From Blastococcus tunisiensis (GTDB lineage Bacteria > Actinomycetota > Actinomycetes > Mycobacteriales > Geodermatophilaceae): a stretch of 64,000 nt of DNA. Of this stretch, positions 49,579-58,045 are shown one piece after another; position 1 is the first letter of the stretch; every line of letters starts with the position of its first letter. The position numbers were made by a program, and so were the translations under genes. The stretch spans positions 240,239 to 304,238 of the forward strand of contig NZ_FOND01000005.1 in the NCBI RefSeq assembly GCF_900112815.1. Reading direction: 5' to 3'. The notes under the pieces were generated by a model that saw only the letters and a program-made list of their open reading frames with translations, was not told the origin of the DNA and did not search any database.

Positions 49579-50088
49579 ATGGCCGATCCGGCCCGCGCCC
49601 GCAAGCTGGCGGTGCGCATCCGTCAGATCGTCTCCGCCGCGATCGAGACCCAGATCAAGGACCCGCGACTGGGCATGGTGACCGTCACCGACGCCCGGGT
49701 GACCGGTGACCTCCGCGAGGCCACGGTGTTCTACACCGTCTACGGCGACGAGACGCAGATCGCCGACTCCGCCGCCGCGCTCGCCAGCGCGACCGGCGTC
49801 CTCCGCTCGACCGTGGGCAGGCAGACCGGCATCAAGTTCGTGCCGACGCTGGCCTTCGTCGCCGACATCGTCCCCGACACCGCCCGGGAGCTGGAGGAGG
49901 CGCTGGAACGTGCCCGGCACGCCGACGCCGAACTGGCCCGCGCGCGGGAGGGCGCCCAGTACGCGGGGGACGCCGACCCCTACCGGAAGCCCGCCGAGGA
50001 CGACGACGAGGACGACGACGACACGGTCCCGTCCGGCACTGCCAATGACGGTGCCGAGGACCGCGCAGCCACCAGGAGTGTGCCGTGA
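49579..50088 (+). CDS. rbfA: Ribosome-binding factor A
   Basis: This 169-residue 30S maturation factor is needed for 16S processing and cold growth. The KH-like fold includes [28 protein letters not shown] and the [13 protein letters not shown] segment. An acidic tail with DDDEDDDD adds about 45 residues. The ATG at 49579 has TAGGAGG about 5 bases upstream, one of the best ribosome sites in the window. The stop overlaps the next small gene by GTGA. Confidence 0.95.
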   Translation: MADPARARKLAVRIRQIVSAAIETQIKDPRLGMVTVTDARVTGDLREATVFYTVYGDETQIADSAAALASATGVLRSTVGRQTGIKFVPTLAFVADIVPDTARELEEALERARHADAELARAREGAQYAGDADPYRKPAEDDDEDDDDTVPSGTANDGAEDRAATRSVP

Positions 50089-50327
50089 GCGAGAACGACC
50101 CGGATCCGCACGAGCCCGACGAGGGCCAGGGCACCTCGGTGCTCGGCGGCCGCAGGGCCCCCGACGCCGGTGACCCGACCGACGGCGGCAAGCACGGCGA
50201 GCTGGGCGACGCGCCGAGCATCACCTCCGACGAGCCGGACGACGGATCGGCCTACCCGGTGGGCGGGGGCTCGGTCACCGAGGAGCGGAACGCCCCGCCG
50301 GTCGCCGATCCCGGCCCGGACGCCTGA
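50085..50327 (+). CDS. Small acidic disordered protein, unknown
   Basis: This 80-residue predicted protein is rich in Asp, Gly, Pro and Glu, with no hydrophobic core, signal or Cys. It overlaps rbfA by GTGA and stops three bases before the nrnA start, so it fits exactly into the operon. That spacing is the main argument that it is real. No family is recognised. It could also be a non-conserved filler frame. Confidence 0.5.
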   Translation: MSENDPDPHEPDEGQGTSVLGGRRAPDAGDPTDGGKHGELGDAPSITSDEPDDGSAYPVGGGSVTEERNAPPVADPGPDA

Positions 50328-50330
50328 CCC

Positions 50331-51338
50331 GTGGCACCCACCTCACGGGGACCGTCCGCCGCGACGCTGCCCGCGGCGGCCGCGGTGCTCGCCGAGGCGG
50401 CCGACGCCCGCGCCCACGTCGTCCTCTCCGGGCACGTGCAGCCGGACGCGGACGCGCTGGGCAGCACGCTGGCGCTGGCCGAGGGGCTGCGTCGGCGGGG
50501 TGCGCGCGTCCTGGTCACGTTCCCGGACCCCTTCACCCTGCCGGCGTCCCTGGGCTGGCTCCCCGGTGCCGAGGGGCTGGTCCCGTCGTCGGCCGTCCCG
50601 GCCGCGCCGGATGTATTCGTCAGCCTCGACGCGGCCTCGCCCGGACGGCTGGGGGAGCTGGCCGGGCTCATCGACGCCGCGGGCACGTCCGTGGTCGTCG
50701 ACCACCACGCCAGCAACCCCGGCTTCGGGGACGTGCGGCTGATCGACGACGGGGCGCCGGCCACGGTGACGCTGGTCGCCGGCCTGCTCGACGAGCTGGG
50801 CGTGAGCCTGGACGCCCAGCTGGCGACGCTGCTCTACGCCGGGCTGGCCGCCGACACCGGTTCCTTCCGGTTCGGCAACACCCGGCCCGAGACCCACGAG
50901 CTGGCGGCCCGGCTGCTGGCGACCGGCATCGACCACTCCGACATCAGCCGTCGGCTGTTCGACACCGCCCCGTTCGGCTGGCTGGGCCTGCTGTCGGTCG
51001 TGACGGGCCGGGCCGTGCTGGAGCCCGAGGTAGGTGCCGGCCTGGTGTGGACGTGGTCCAGCGGCGCGGAGGCGGCCGAGCACGGGCTGCCCGCGGAGCA
51101 GCTGGAGGCACTCGTCGACGTCGTCCGCTCCACGAAGGAGGCCGACGTGGCGTGCGTGCTGAAGGGGCAGGAGGACGGTTCGTGGTCGGTCTCGCTCCGG
51201 TCGCGCGGCTGCACGGATGTCGCGCGGGTGGCGACGGCCCTCGGCGGGGGCGGGCACGTCCTCGCCGCCGGCTACAGCTCGTGGGCCGACCGTGCGGCGA
51301 CGATCGAAGCTCTGCGCGCGCAGCTCGACCGCCGGTGA
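50331..51338 (+). CDS. nrnA: DHH/DHHA1 phosphoesterase, NrnA type
   Basis: This is a 335-residue exonuclease of the oligoribonuclease/pAp-phosphatase class. The DHH domain has GHVQPDADALGS, VSLDAASPGRLG and the namesake VVDHHASNPGFG. The C-terminal DHHA1 domain ends in ATALGGGGHVLAAGYS. Substrates in the family are short RNAs, pAp and in some cases cyclic dinucleotide products. The start is GTG at 50331. Neighbours rbfA and a MATE gene reproduce the mycobacterial order. Confidence 0.93.
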   Translation: MAPTSRGPSAATLPAAAAVLAEAADARAHVVLSGHVQPDADALGSTLALAEGLRRRGARVLVTFPDPFTLPASLGWLPGAEGLVPSSAVPAAPDVFVSLDAASPGRLGELAGLIDAAGTSVVVDHHASNPGFGDVRLIDDGAPATVTLVAGLLDELGVSLDAQLATLLYAGLAADTGSFRFGNTRPETHELAARLLATGIDHSDISRRLFDTAPFGWLGLLSVVTGRAVLEPEVGAGLVWTWSSGAEAAEHGLPAEQLEALVDVVRSTKEADVACVLKGQEDGSWSVSLRSRGCTDVARVATALGGGGHVLAAGYSSWADRAATIEALRAQLDRR

Positions 51339-51348
51339 GCGCGGTGAG

Positions 51349-52659
51349 ATGACCGAGCGGTCCGGTGGGCCCGGCGTCCTCGCTCTGGCGGCGCCGGCCC
51401 TGGTCGTGCTGGCCGCGGAGCCGCTGTACCTGCTCGTCGACACCGCCGTGGTCGGCAATCTGGGCACCGTCCCGCTCGGGGGGCTGGCGGTCGGCGGCGG
51501 CCTGCTCGCCTGGGCGGCGGCCCTGCTCAACTTCCTGGCCTACGGCACCACCGCCCGGGCGGCGCGCAGGGCGGGGGCCGGCGACCGGCCGGGCGCCGTC
51601 GCGGAGGGCGTCCAGGCCACCTGGCTGGCGCTGGTGCTCGGCTTCGGGGTGCTCCTGCTGTTCCAGGTCCTCGCCGGGCCGCTGACCCGGCTGCTGGCCG
51701 GCGGGCCGGGGCCGGTCGCCGCGGCGGGCGAGGAGTGGCTGCGGATCGCCTCGCTGGGTGCGCCGCTGCTGCTCATCTCGCTGGCCGGCAACGGCTGGCT
51801 GCGGGGCGTGCAGGAACTGCGGCGCCCGGTGCGCTTCGTGCTCGCCGGCAGCCTGCTCAGCCTCGTGCTGTGCCCGCTGCTCGTGTACCCCGCCGGGCTC
51901 GGGCTGGTCGGCTCCGCGGTCGCCAACGTGGCCGGGCAGACTCTGACGGCGGCACTCTTCGTCCGTGCGCTGGTCCGCGAGGACGCGGCCTGGCGGCCGC
52001 GTCCGGCGGCGCTGCGCAACCAGCTGGTCATCGGCCGGGACCTGCTGCTGCGCGCCGCGGTCCTGCAGGTGTCGTTCCTGGTCGCCGCCGGGGTGGCCGC
52101 CCGTGCCGGGACGGCGTCGCTCGGCGCGCACCAGATCGCCCTCCAGCTGTTCTTCTTCCTCGCCCTGGTGCTCGACGCCTACGCCATCGCGGCGCAGACG
52201 CTCGTCGGGCACGCGCTCGGCAGGGGCCACCCGGCCGAGGCGCGGGCCACCGCGTCCCACGTCGTCCGGTGGGGCCTGGGTACCGGGGTGCTGGTCGCCG
52301 CGGTGCTGCTCGTGCTGCGCGACGTGCTCCTCCCGCTGTTCACCGACGACCCCGCCGTCGTGGGCCAGGCCGAGGTCGTCTGGTGGTTCCTGGCGGGGAT
52401 GCAGCCCCTGGCCGGCGTCGTGTTCGCCCTCGACGGGGTGCTGATGGGCGCCGGGGACGTCGGCTACCTGCGCACCGTCACGATCGGCTCCGCCGTGGTG
52501 GGGTTCCTGCCGCTGTCGCTGCTGTCCGGCCCGCTCGGGTGGGGCCTTCCGGGGGTGTGGTCCGGCCTGTGCCTGTTCATCGCCCTGCGGCTGGCCGGCG
52601 TCCTGGTCCGGGTGGCGGGGAACCGCTGGCTCACGGCACCTGCAACGGTGGGGACGTGA
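51349..52659 (+). CDS. dinF: MATE-family efflux transporter (DinF-like)
   Basis: This 436-residue membrane protein has twelve predicted helices in two MATE halves (EPLYLLVDTAVVGNLG in TM1, GAHQIALQLFFFLALVLDAYAIAAQTLVG in the second half). Such transporters export cationic drugs or metabolites using Na+ or H+; the substrate is unknown. The ATG at 51349 lies 10 bases after nrnA. From context it is the DinF-like gene that accompanies nrnA in actinobacteria. Confidence 0.9.
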   Translation: MTERSGGPGVLALAAPALVVLAAEPLYLLVDTAVVGNLGTVPLGGLAVGGGLLAWAAALLNFLAYGTTARAARRAGAGDRPGAVAEGVQATWLALVLGFGVLLLFQVLAGPLTRLLAGGPGPVAAAGEEWLRIASLGAPLLLISLAGNGWLRGVQELRRPVRFVLAGSLLSLVLCPLLVYPAGLGLVGSAVANVAGQTLTAALFVRALVREDAAWRPRPAALRNQLVIGRDLLLRAAVLQVSFLVAAGVAARAGTASLGAHQIALQLFFFLALVLDAYAIAAQTLVGHALGRGHPAEARATASHVVRWGLGTGVLVAAVLLVLRDVLLPLFTDDPAVVGQAEVVWWFLAGMQPLAGVVFALDGVLMGAGDVGYLRTVTIGSAVVGFLPLSLLSGPLGWGLPGVWSGLCLFIALRLAGVLVRVAGNRWLTAPATVGT

Positions 52660-52696
52660 GTGCGCCGAGAACGACGGTAGGAGTCGAGCCATGAGT
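52658..52696 (+). repeat. Start-site repeat, short copy (at truB)
   Basis: The stretch GAGTGCGCCGAGAACGACGG, then TAGGAGTCGAGCC, then ATGAG, spans the end of the MATE gene to the truB start. The same left and right parts occur at 55174-55258 before the MhuD-like gene. The repeat supplies the ribosome site (GGAGTCGAG) and the start codon. Confidence 0.6.
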
Positions 52697-53605
52697 CGAC
52701 GGCCCGATGCCGACGTCCCGCCCGGTCTGCTCCTGGTCGACAAGGCCGGTGGCATGACCTCGCACGACGTCGTGGCCCGCGCGAGACGGGTGCTGTCGGT
52801 GCGCAAGGTCGGCCACGCAGGGACGCTCGACCCCATGGCCACCGGGCTGCTGGTGCTGGGCGTCGGCGCGGCGACCCGGCTGCTCGGGTACGTCGGCGGG
52901 CACGACAAGACCTACGAGGCGACGATCCGGCTCGGGCAGACGACGGTGACCGATGACCGCGAGGGCGACGTGCTGGTCACGACCCCGGCCGGGCACGTCG
53001 ACGACGACGCGGTCCGCGCGGCCCTCGCCGCCCAGACCGGGCCGCTGCAGCAGGTGCCCTCGTCGGTCAGCGCGGTCAAGGTCGAGGGCCGCCGCTCCTA
53101 CGACCGGGTGCGCGCCGGGGAGGCGGTGGAGCTGGCTGCGCGGTCGGTCACCGTGCACCGGCTGGACGTGCACCGGATCGGGCGGCCGGCGCCGGACCTG
53201 GTCGACGTCGACGTCACCGTGTCCTGCACGGCCGGGACCTACATCCGGGCGATCGCCCGCGACGCAGGCGCAGCGCTCGGGGTGGGCGGCCACCTCACGG
53301 CGCTGCGACGCACTGCGTCGGGACCGTTCTCCGTCGAGCACGCGGCACCGGTCGAGGAGGCCGGCGCGGCGCTGGCCGCCGGGGGAGGGGAGGGGTTCCT
53401 GCCGCTGACGCGGGCGGCGACCACCGTCTTCCCGGCGCGATCGGTCACCGCCGAGGAGTCGCGGGCGCTGGGCTACGGGCAGCGCATCCCGGCCACCGGT
53501 GCGGCGGGCCTGCACGCCGCCGTCGCTCCCGGGGGGCGGCTGGTCGCCCTGCTGGAGGACGCGGGGCCGACCGCGCGGGTGGCCGTGGGCTTCCCGGCGG
53601 CGTGA
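52691..53605 (+). CDS. truB: tRNA pseudouridine-55 synthase TruB
   Basis: This 304-residue enzyme makes pseudouridine 55 in the T loop of tRNAs. The catalytic Asp lies in GHAGTLDPMATG near residue 46. Other family parts are GLLLVDKAGGMTSHDVV, KVEGRRSYDRVRAGE and CTAGTYIRAIARDAG. The C-terminal part is PUA-like. The ATG at 52691 is preceded by GGAGTCGAGCC, which belongs to a repeat also found before the MhuD-like gene. Confidence 0.96.
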   Translation: MSRRPDADVPPGLLLVDKAGGMTSHDVVARARRVLSVRKVGHAGTLDPMATGLLVLGVGAATRLLGYVGGHDKTYEATIRLGQTTVTDDREGDVLVTTPAGHVDDDAVRAALAAQTGPLQQVPSSVSAVKVEGRRSYDRVRAGEAVELAARSVTVHRLDVHRIGRPAPDLVDVDVTVSCTAGTYIRAIARDAGAALGVGGHLTALRRTASGPFSVEHAAPVEEAGAALAAGGGEGFLPLTRAATTVFPARSVTAEESRALGYGQRIPATGAAGLHAAVAPGGRLVALLEDAGPTARVAVGFPAA

Positions 53606-53618
53606 GAGCCTGCCCGTC

Positions 53619-54458
53619 GTGAGCACTCTCGACGACCGCCTCGCCGCGCTCGAGGCGGAACTCCGCCCGTTGCCGGGCGTGCTCGTCGCCTTCTCCGGCG
53701 GGGTGGACTCCGGAGTCGTCCTCGCCGCGGCCGTCCGTGCGCTGGGCCCCGGGCGGGTGGTCGCCGCCACGGCCGTCTCGCCCAGCCTCCCCGCGTCCGA
53801 GCGCGCGGGTGCCGTGGGGTTCGCCGCGTCGCTCGGCGTCCGCCACGAACTGCCCCGGACCGACGAGCTCGCGCGCGAGGGGTACCGGGCCAACGCCGGC
53901 GACCGGTGCGCGTTCTGCAAGGCCGAGCTGGTCGACGTCCTCGGCCCGCTGGCCGCGCGCCTCGGCATCGCCGACGTCGTCACCGGGACCAACGCCGACG
54001 ACCTGACGGCGGGCTTCCGGCCGGGTATCCGGGCTGCCGCCGAGCGGGGCGCCTGGGCGCCGCTGGCCCGGGCCGGCATGACCAAGGACGACGTCCGGGC
54101 CGCGGCCCGCCGCTGGGAGCTGCCGCTCGCCGACAAGCCGGCGGCCGCCTGCCTGGCCAGCCGGATCGCCTACGGCGTGCCCGTGTCGGCCGAGGGCCTG
54201 GCGCGGGTCGAGGCGGCGGAGGCGGGACTGCGCGCCGCGCTGGGCGACGCCGGCCTGCCGGTGCGGAACCTGCGCGTGCGGGACCTCGGGAGCGACACCG
54301 CAGGCGTGGAGGTCGACGCGGCGCTGGTGGCCGACCTCGTCGCGCGCCCGGAACTGCTGGACGCGGTGGCCGGCTTCGCGGCCGTCGAGGTCGACCCCCG
54401 CGGGTTCCGGTCCGGGGCGATGAACGAGCTGCTGCCCGACCCCGTGCGTTATCGCTGA
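53619..54458 (+). CDS. larE: Sacrificial sulfur transferase LarE
   Basis: This is a 279-residue PP-loop enzyme that thiolates the precursor of the nickel-pincer nucleotide cofactor. The ATP site is SGGVDS (residues 26-31). Cys97 and Cys100 lie in DRCAFCK, and Cys178 in ACLASR is at the position of the sulfur-donating Cys of the family. The GTG at 53619 starts the protein. It overlaps the convergent larB by 10 bases. LarC and a LarA-type racemase are not in this window, so the pathway must be completed elsewhere or serves another enzyme. Confidence 0.9.
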   Translation: MSTLDDRLAALEAELRPLPGVLVAFSGGVDSGVVLAAAVRALGPGRVVAATAVSPSLPASERAGAVGFAASLGVRHELPRTDELAREGYRANAGDRCAFCKAELVDVLGPLAARLGIADVVTGTNADDLTAGFRPGIRAAAERGAWAPLARAGMTKDDVRAAARRWELPLADKPAAACLASRIAYGVPVSAEGLARVEAAEAGLRAALGDAGLPVRNLRVRDLGSDTAGVEVDAALVADLVARPELLDAVAGFAAVEVDPRGFRSGAMNELLPDPVRYR

Positions 54459-55123
54459 GCCGACCGGGCGATCCGCGCGGCGGCGACGCCGGCACCGAAG
54501 CCGTTGTCGATGTTCACCACCAGCACGCCGGGTGCGCACGCGGTGAGCATGGTGAGCAGCGCGGCCAGGCCCTCGAAGGCCGCCCCGTAGCCCACCGACG
54601 TCGGGACGGCGACGACGAGCCGGTCGGTGAGCCCGGCCACGACGCTGGGCAGCGCCCCGTCCATCCCCGCGACGACGACGACGGCGTCGGCCGCCGAGAC
54701 GTGCGGGGCGACGGCGAGCACGCGGTGCACGCCGGCCACGCCGACGTCGTCGATGCGGGTGCAACCCACCCCGCTCGCCGCGAGGGTGGCCGCGACCTCG
54801 GCGGCGACCGGACCGTCCGACGTCCCGGCGGTGAGGACGAGCACGTCGCCCACGGGGGCCGGCGGCTCGCCGACGAACGCGCAGCGGGCCTCGGCGTCCA
54901 GGCGCGCGTCCGGCCAGCGGTCGCGGACGGCCGCGGCCGTGGCGTCGTCGACGCGCGTCGCCCACGCCAGGGCGGCGCCGCCGTCGAGCAGCGCCGCGAG
55001 GCAGGCGACGGTCTGGGCGGGCGTCTTGCCCGCGGCGTAGACCACCTCGGGGGTGCCGGTGCGCCCGGCCCGGTCCAGGTCGAGCCGCGCGAAGCCCAGG
55101 TCGGCGGTGCGTTGTGCGTCCAC
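54449..55123 (-). CDS. larB: Nickel-pincer cofactor biosynthesis protein LarB
   Basis: This 224-residue PurE-like carboxylase/hydrolase acts on nicotinic acid adenine dinucleotide in the first step of pincer cofactor synthesis. It has an N-terminal ARLDLDRAGRTGTPEVVYAAGKTP segment, VLTAGTSDGPVAAEVA, the PurE-like VVVVAGMDGALPSVVAGL, and a C-terminal VNIDNGFGAGVAAARI. I chose the GTG at 55123. It runs opposite to larE with a 10-base tail overlap, unlike the usual co-directional lar operons. Confidence 0.88.
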   Translation of the reverse strand: MDAQRTADLGFARLDLDRAGRTGTPEVVYAAGKTPAQTVACLAALLDGGAALAWATRVDDATAAAVRDRWPDARLDAEARCAFVGEPPAPVGDVLVLTAGTSDGPVAAEVAATLAASGVGCTRIDDVGVAGVHRVLAVAPHVSAADAVVVVAGMDGALPSVVAGLTDRLVVAVPTSVGYGAAFEGLAALLTMLTACAPGVLVVNIDNGFGAGVAAARIARSAQR

Positions 55124-55173
55124 CCGCCCAGCATGCGGGATTGACCCGGCCACGGGGCGGGAAGGGGAGGGCG

Positions 55174-55258
55174 ATGAGCGCCACGAGAACGACGGTCGAG
55201 CGAGCATCGCAGCGAGGTACGAGCGAGGAGCGGAACGAGACCGGAGTCGAGCGATGAG
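55174..55258 (+). repeat. Start-site repeat, long copy (at MhuD-like gene)
   Basis: The left part GAGCGCCACGAGAACGACGG (55176-55195) and the right part GGAGTCGAGCGATGAG match the copy before truB. A roughly 40-base middle segment of GAGCGAGG-like units is present only here. The right part contains the ribosome site and ATG of the MhuD-like gene. Confidence 0.6.
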
Positions 55259-55592
55259 CATCGTCAAGATCAACGCGGTCACGGTCCCGAAGGACAAGCA
55301 GGAGCGGTTCGAGGAGCGCTTCCGTGGCCGCGCAGGTGCCGTCGAGAAGACCCCCGGCTTCGAGTGGTTCGAGCTGCTGCGCCCGCTCGAGGGGACCGAC
55401 CAGTACCTCGTCTACACCCGGTGGAGCAGCGAGGAGGCCTACCGGGCCTGGCAGTCCGGGCAGGACTTCGACCGCGCCCACGACGGCGGCGGCGACACCC
55501 TCGCCCCCGCGGCCGCCGACTCCTCGCACCTGTGGTCCTACCAGGTGCTGGAGTCCGCCGGCCCGCACGCGGACCAGGAGCGGCAGGCCTGA
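55254..55592 (+). CDS. MhuD/IsdG-type heme-degrading monooxygenase
   Basis: This is a 112-residue ABM-fold protein. Much of it lines up with mycobacterial MhuD: VKINAV at 4-9, AVEKTPGF at 29-36, ELLRPLEG at 40-47 and W57. Key MhuD residues Asn7, Arg22 and Trp66 are kept at the same numbers, and the heme-ligand His is at 76 instead of 75 because of a one-residue insertion. It probably binds heme and releases iron. It lies just before ilvE and next to larB, with no heme-uptake genes nearby. The ATG at 55254 comes from the start-site repeat. Confidence 0.8.
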   Translation: MSIVKINAVTVPKDKQERFEERFRGRAGAVEKTPGFEWFELLRPLEGTDQYLVYTRWSSEEAYRAWQSGQDFDRAHDGGGDTLAPAAADSSHLWSYQVLESAGPHADQERQA

Positions 55593-55598
55593 CTCCCG

Positions 55599-55637
55599 CG
55601 CCGGGCGGTGGTCGGCTCGGCCGTGCCGCCCCCGGCG
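55599..55637 (+). terminator. Hairpin between the MhuD-like gene and ilvE
   Basis: CGCCGGGCGG (55599-55608) pairs with CCGCCCCCGGCG (55626-55637), leaving a two-base bulge. It begins six bases after the stop and is followed directly by the ilvE promoter -10. Confidence 0.5.
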
Positions 55638-55641
55638 GGGA

Positions 55642-55647
55642 TAGTGT
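55642..55647 (+). promoter_or_regulatory. -10 element of the ilvE promoter
   Basis: TAGTGT fits TANNNT and lies 59 bases before the ilvE ATG, just after a hairpin terminator. A transcript would have a leader of about 53 bases. No clear -35 is visible. Confidence 0.45.
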
Positions 55648-55706
55648 GCTGGACGGTCCCGGCGGTCGCCGGGACGCCCGAGCACGCGCACTCGCAGGTG
55701 GGAGCC

Positions 55707-56846
55707 ATGACCGACACGCTCGCCGACAGCCGTACCTCCTCGCGGATGTTCACCGAGGGTGTGCCGCTCGTGGTGGAGGACGTGCCGCGGCGCCCGGTCA
55801 CCGAGCGCGCCGGGATGCTCGCCGACCCCGGTTTCGGCCGGTACTTCACCGACAGCATGGTCATCGCGCGGTACCAGACGGGGAAGGGCTGGTACGACGC
55901 CCGGCTGACCGCGTACGCGCCGCTGCAGCTGGACCCGTCGACGGCGGCCCTGCACTACGCCCAGTCGATCTTCGAGGGGCTCAAGGCCTACGCCCAGCCC
56001 GACGGCAGCGTGGCCACCTTCCGACCCGAGGCCAACGCGGCCCGGTTCGCCCGCGGGGCCAAGCGGCTGGCGATGCCGCCGGTGCCGGAGGAGGCCTTCC
56101 TCGCCGCCGTCGACACCCTCGTCGACGCCGACCGCGACTGGGTGCCGACCGGCCCCGACCAGACCCTCTACATCCGGCCCTACCAGCTGGCCAGCGAGCC
56201 CTTCCTGGGTGTGCGGCCGGCGTCGGAGTACCTCTTCCTCGTCATCGCCAGCCCGGCGGGCGCCTACTTCCCGCGCGGCGTGCACCCGGTGTCGGTCTAC
56301 CTCTCCGAGGACTACATCCGCGCGGCCCCGGGCGGGACCGGCGACGTCAAGTGCGCCGGCAACTACGCGGCCAGCCTGCTGGCCCAGGAGCAGGCCATCG
56401 CGGCCGGCTGCGACCAGGTGGTGTGGCTCGACGCGGTCGAGAAGCGCTACGTCGAGGAGATGGGCGGGATGAACCTGTTCTTCGTCCTCGGCTCCGGGGA
56501 CGACGCCGAGCTCGTCACCCCGGAACTGACCGGCACGCTGCTCCCGGGCATCACCCGCGACTCGCTGATCGAGGTGGCCCGCGCCATGGGGCACCGGGTG
56601 ACCGAGCGCAAGTGGTCGGTGGACGAGTGGCGCCAGGGCGTGGCCGACGGGACCGTCACGGAGACCTTCGCCTGCGGGACCGCCGCGGTGATCACGCCCG
56701 TGGGGGAGGTCAAGGCGCGCACCGGCGACTTCACCGTCGGCGACGGCACCCCCGGCCCGCTCACCATGACGCTGCGCGAGTCGCTCCTGGACATCCAGCA
56801 CGGGCGGGTGGCCGACACCCGCGGCTGGCTGCACCGGGTCGCCTGA
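55707..56846 (+). CDS. ilvE: Branched-chain amino acid aminotransferase
   Basis: This 379-residue PLP enzyme transaminates Val, Leu and Ile. The PLP Lys is Lys215 in GDVKCAGNYA. Other family runs are HYAQSIFEGLKAY, TLYIRPYQLASEPFLGV, EEMGGMNLFFV and ETFACGTAAVITPVG. The size and the long N terminus fit the actinobacterial and plant-like class IV group. The ATG at 55707 follows GGGAG by a few bases. It stands between an apparent terminator and ribF. Confidence 0.95.
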   Translation: MTDTLADSRTSSRMFTEGVPLVVEDVPRRPVTERAGMLADPGFGRYFTDSMVIARYQTGKGWYDARLTAYAPLQLDPSTAALHYAQSIFEGLKAYAQPDGSVATFRPEANAARFARGAKRLAMPPVPEEAFLAAVDTLVDADRDWVPTGPDQTLYIRPYQLASEPFLGVRPASEYLFLVIASPAGAYFPRGVHPVSVYLSEDYIRAAPGGTGDVKCAGNYAASLLAQEQAIAAGCDQVVWLDAVEKRYVEEMGGMNLFFVLGSGDDAELVTPELTGTLLPGITRDSLIEVARAMGHRVTERKWSVDEWRQGVADGTVTETFACGTAAVITPVGEVKARTGDFTVGDGTPGPLTMTLRESLLDIQHGRVADTRGWLHRVA

Positions 56847-56866
56847 GCGCGGCGGCGAGCTGTCGC

Positions 56867-57844
56867 GTGCTGCGCTGGCGGGGCCTGGAGGCGACCCCCG
56901 GTGACCTCGGCCGGACCGTCGTCACGGTCGGGATGTACGACGGCGTCCACCGGGGGCACCAGAAGCTCATCGGGGCCGCGGTCGACCGCGCCCGGGCGAT
57001 GCGTCGTCCGTCGCTGCTGCTGACCTTCGATCCGCACCCGGCCGAGGTGGTCCGGCCGGGCTCCCACCCGGCCATCCTCACCTCCCTGGACCGCAAGGCC
57101 GAGCTCGTGGCCGGGCTGGGCGTCGACGCCATGTGCGTGCTGCCGTTCACCCCGGAGTTCATGCGGCTCTCGCCCGAGTCGTTCACCCACACGGTCCTCG
57201 TCGAGCACCTGCACGCCGCCCAGGTCGTGGTGGGCGAGAACTTCACCTACGGCCACCGGGCGGCCGGCACCGTGCAGACGCTCGCGGTGGAGGGACGGCG
57301 GTTCGGCTTCGCCGTCGAGGGCGTGGCGCTCGCCGAGGACACCGCCGACGAGGACTCCGGCCCCGCCACCGTGACCATCTCCTCGACCTACATCCGTGCC
57401 TGCGTGGCGGCGGGGGACATGGTGTCGGCCGACCGGGCCCTCGGCCGGCCGCACCGCGTCGACGGCGTCGTCGTGCGCGGGGACCGGCGGGGCCGGGACC
57501 TCGGCTACCCGACGGCGAACGTGGAGAGCCCGCCGTTCACCGCCATCCCGGCCGACGGCGTGTACGCCGGGCACCTGGTCACGCGGGACCCGCGGACGGG
57601 GGCCAGCCGGGAGCGGTTCCCCGCGGCAATCTCGGTCGGGACGAACCCCACCTTCCAGGGCAGCCGGCGGACGGTCGAGGCGTTCGTGCTCGACTACGAG
57701 GGGGACCTCTACGGGGAGCACGTGGGCGTGGAGTTCGTCCAGCGGCTCCGGCCGATGGCGTCGTTCCCGGACGTCGCCGCGCTGATCACCGCGATGGACA
57801 GGGACGTGGCCGACACCCGCACCGTCCTGGGGCTCGACACCTGA
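56867..57844 (+). CDS. ribF: Bifunctional riboflavin kinase / FAD synthetase
   Basis: This 325-residue enzyme converts riboflavin to FMN and FAD. The N-terminal adenylyltransferase has VGMYDGVHRGHQKL, and the middle has VGENFTYGHRAAG. The C-terminal kinase has GRDLGYPTANV, ISVGTNPTFQG and HVGVEFVQRLRPM. The GTG at 56867, 20 bases after ilvE, gives the usual N terminus; its ribosome site is weak. It lies next to rpsO as in many actinobacteria. Confidence 0.95.
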   Translation: MLRWRGLEATPGDLGRTVVTVGMYDGVHRGHQKLIGAAVDRARAMRRPSLLLTFDPHPAEVVRPGSHPAILTSLDRKAELVAGLGVDAMCVLPFTPEFMRLSPESFTHTVLVEHLHAAQVVVGENFTYGHRAAGTVQTLAVEGRRFGFAVEGVALAEDTADEDSGPATVTISSTYIRACVAAGDMVSADRALGRPHRVDGVVVRGDRRGRDLGYPTANVESPPFTAIPADGVYAGHLVTRDPRTGASRERFPAAISVGTNPTFQGSRRTVEAFVLDYEGDLYGEHVGVEFVQRLRPMASFPDVAALITAMDRDVADTRTVLGLDT

Positions 57845-57950
57845 ATCCGGTCGGGCCGAGTGGGCCCCGGAGGGGTCCGCGCAGGCGCGACGCAACGGCT
57901 CAGCGCGGCCGGGAACCCCACCTGGCCGCGGTGCCGGCCGGAGGACGGCG

Positions 57951-57956
57951 TAAAGT
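57951..57956 (+). promoter_or_regulatory. -10 element upstream of rpsO
   Basis: TAAAGT fits TANNNT in the 201-base gap between ribF and rpsO. The predicted leader to the rpsO ATG is about 83 bases, long enough for feedback by S15. No clear -35 is seen. Confidence 0.45.
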
Positions 57957-58045
57957 CGTGGTCCGCCGGGGTCACCCGGCGTGTGTGAACGCTGCCCTCG
58001 TGATTCAGACCGGGGGCCACACGTGACCCGCCCCGGAGGCGAACC

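Noticed and set aside
55254..55592. Antibiotic biosynthesis monooxygenase indicating a secondary-metabolite cluster
   Set aside because: The sequence matches the MhuD/IsdG heme-degrading type, and the neighbours are core metabolic genes. No biosynthetic cluster is present.
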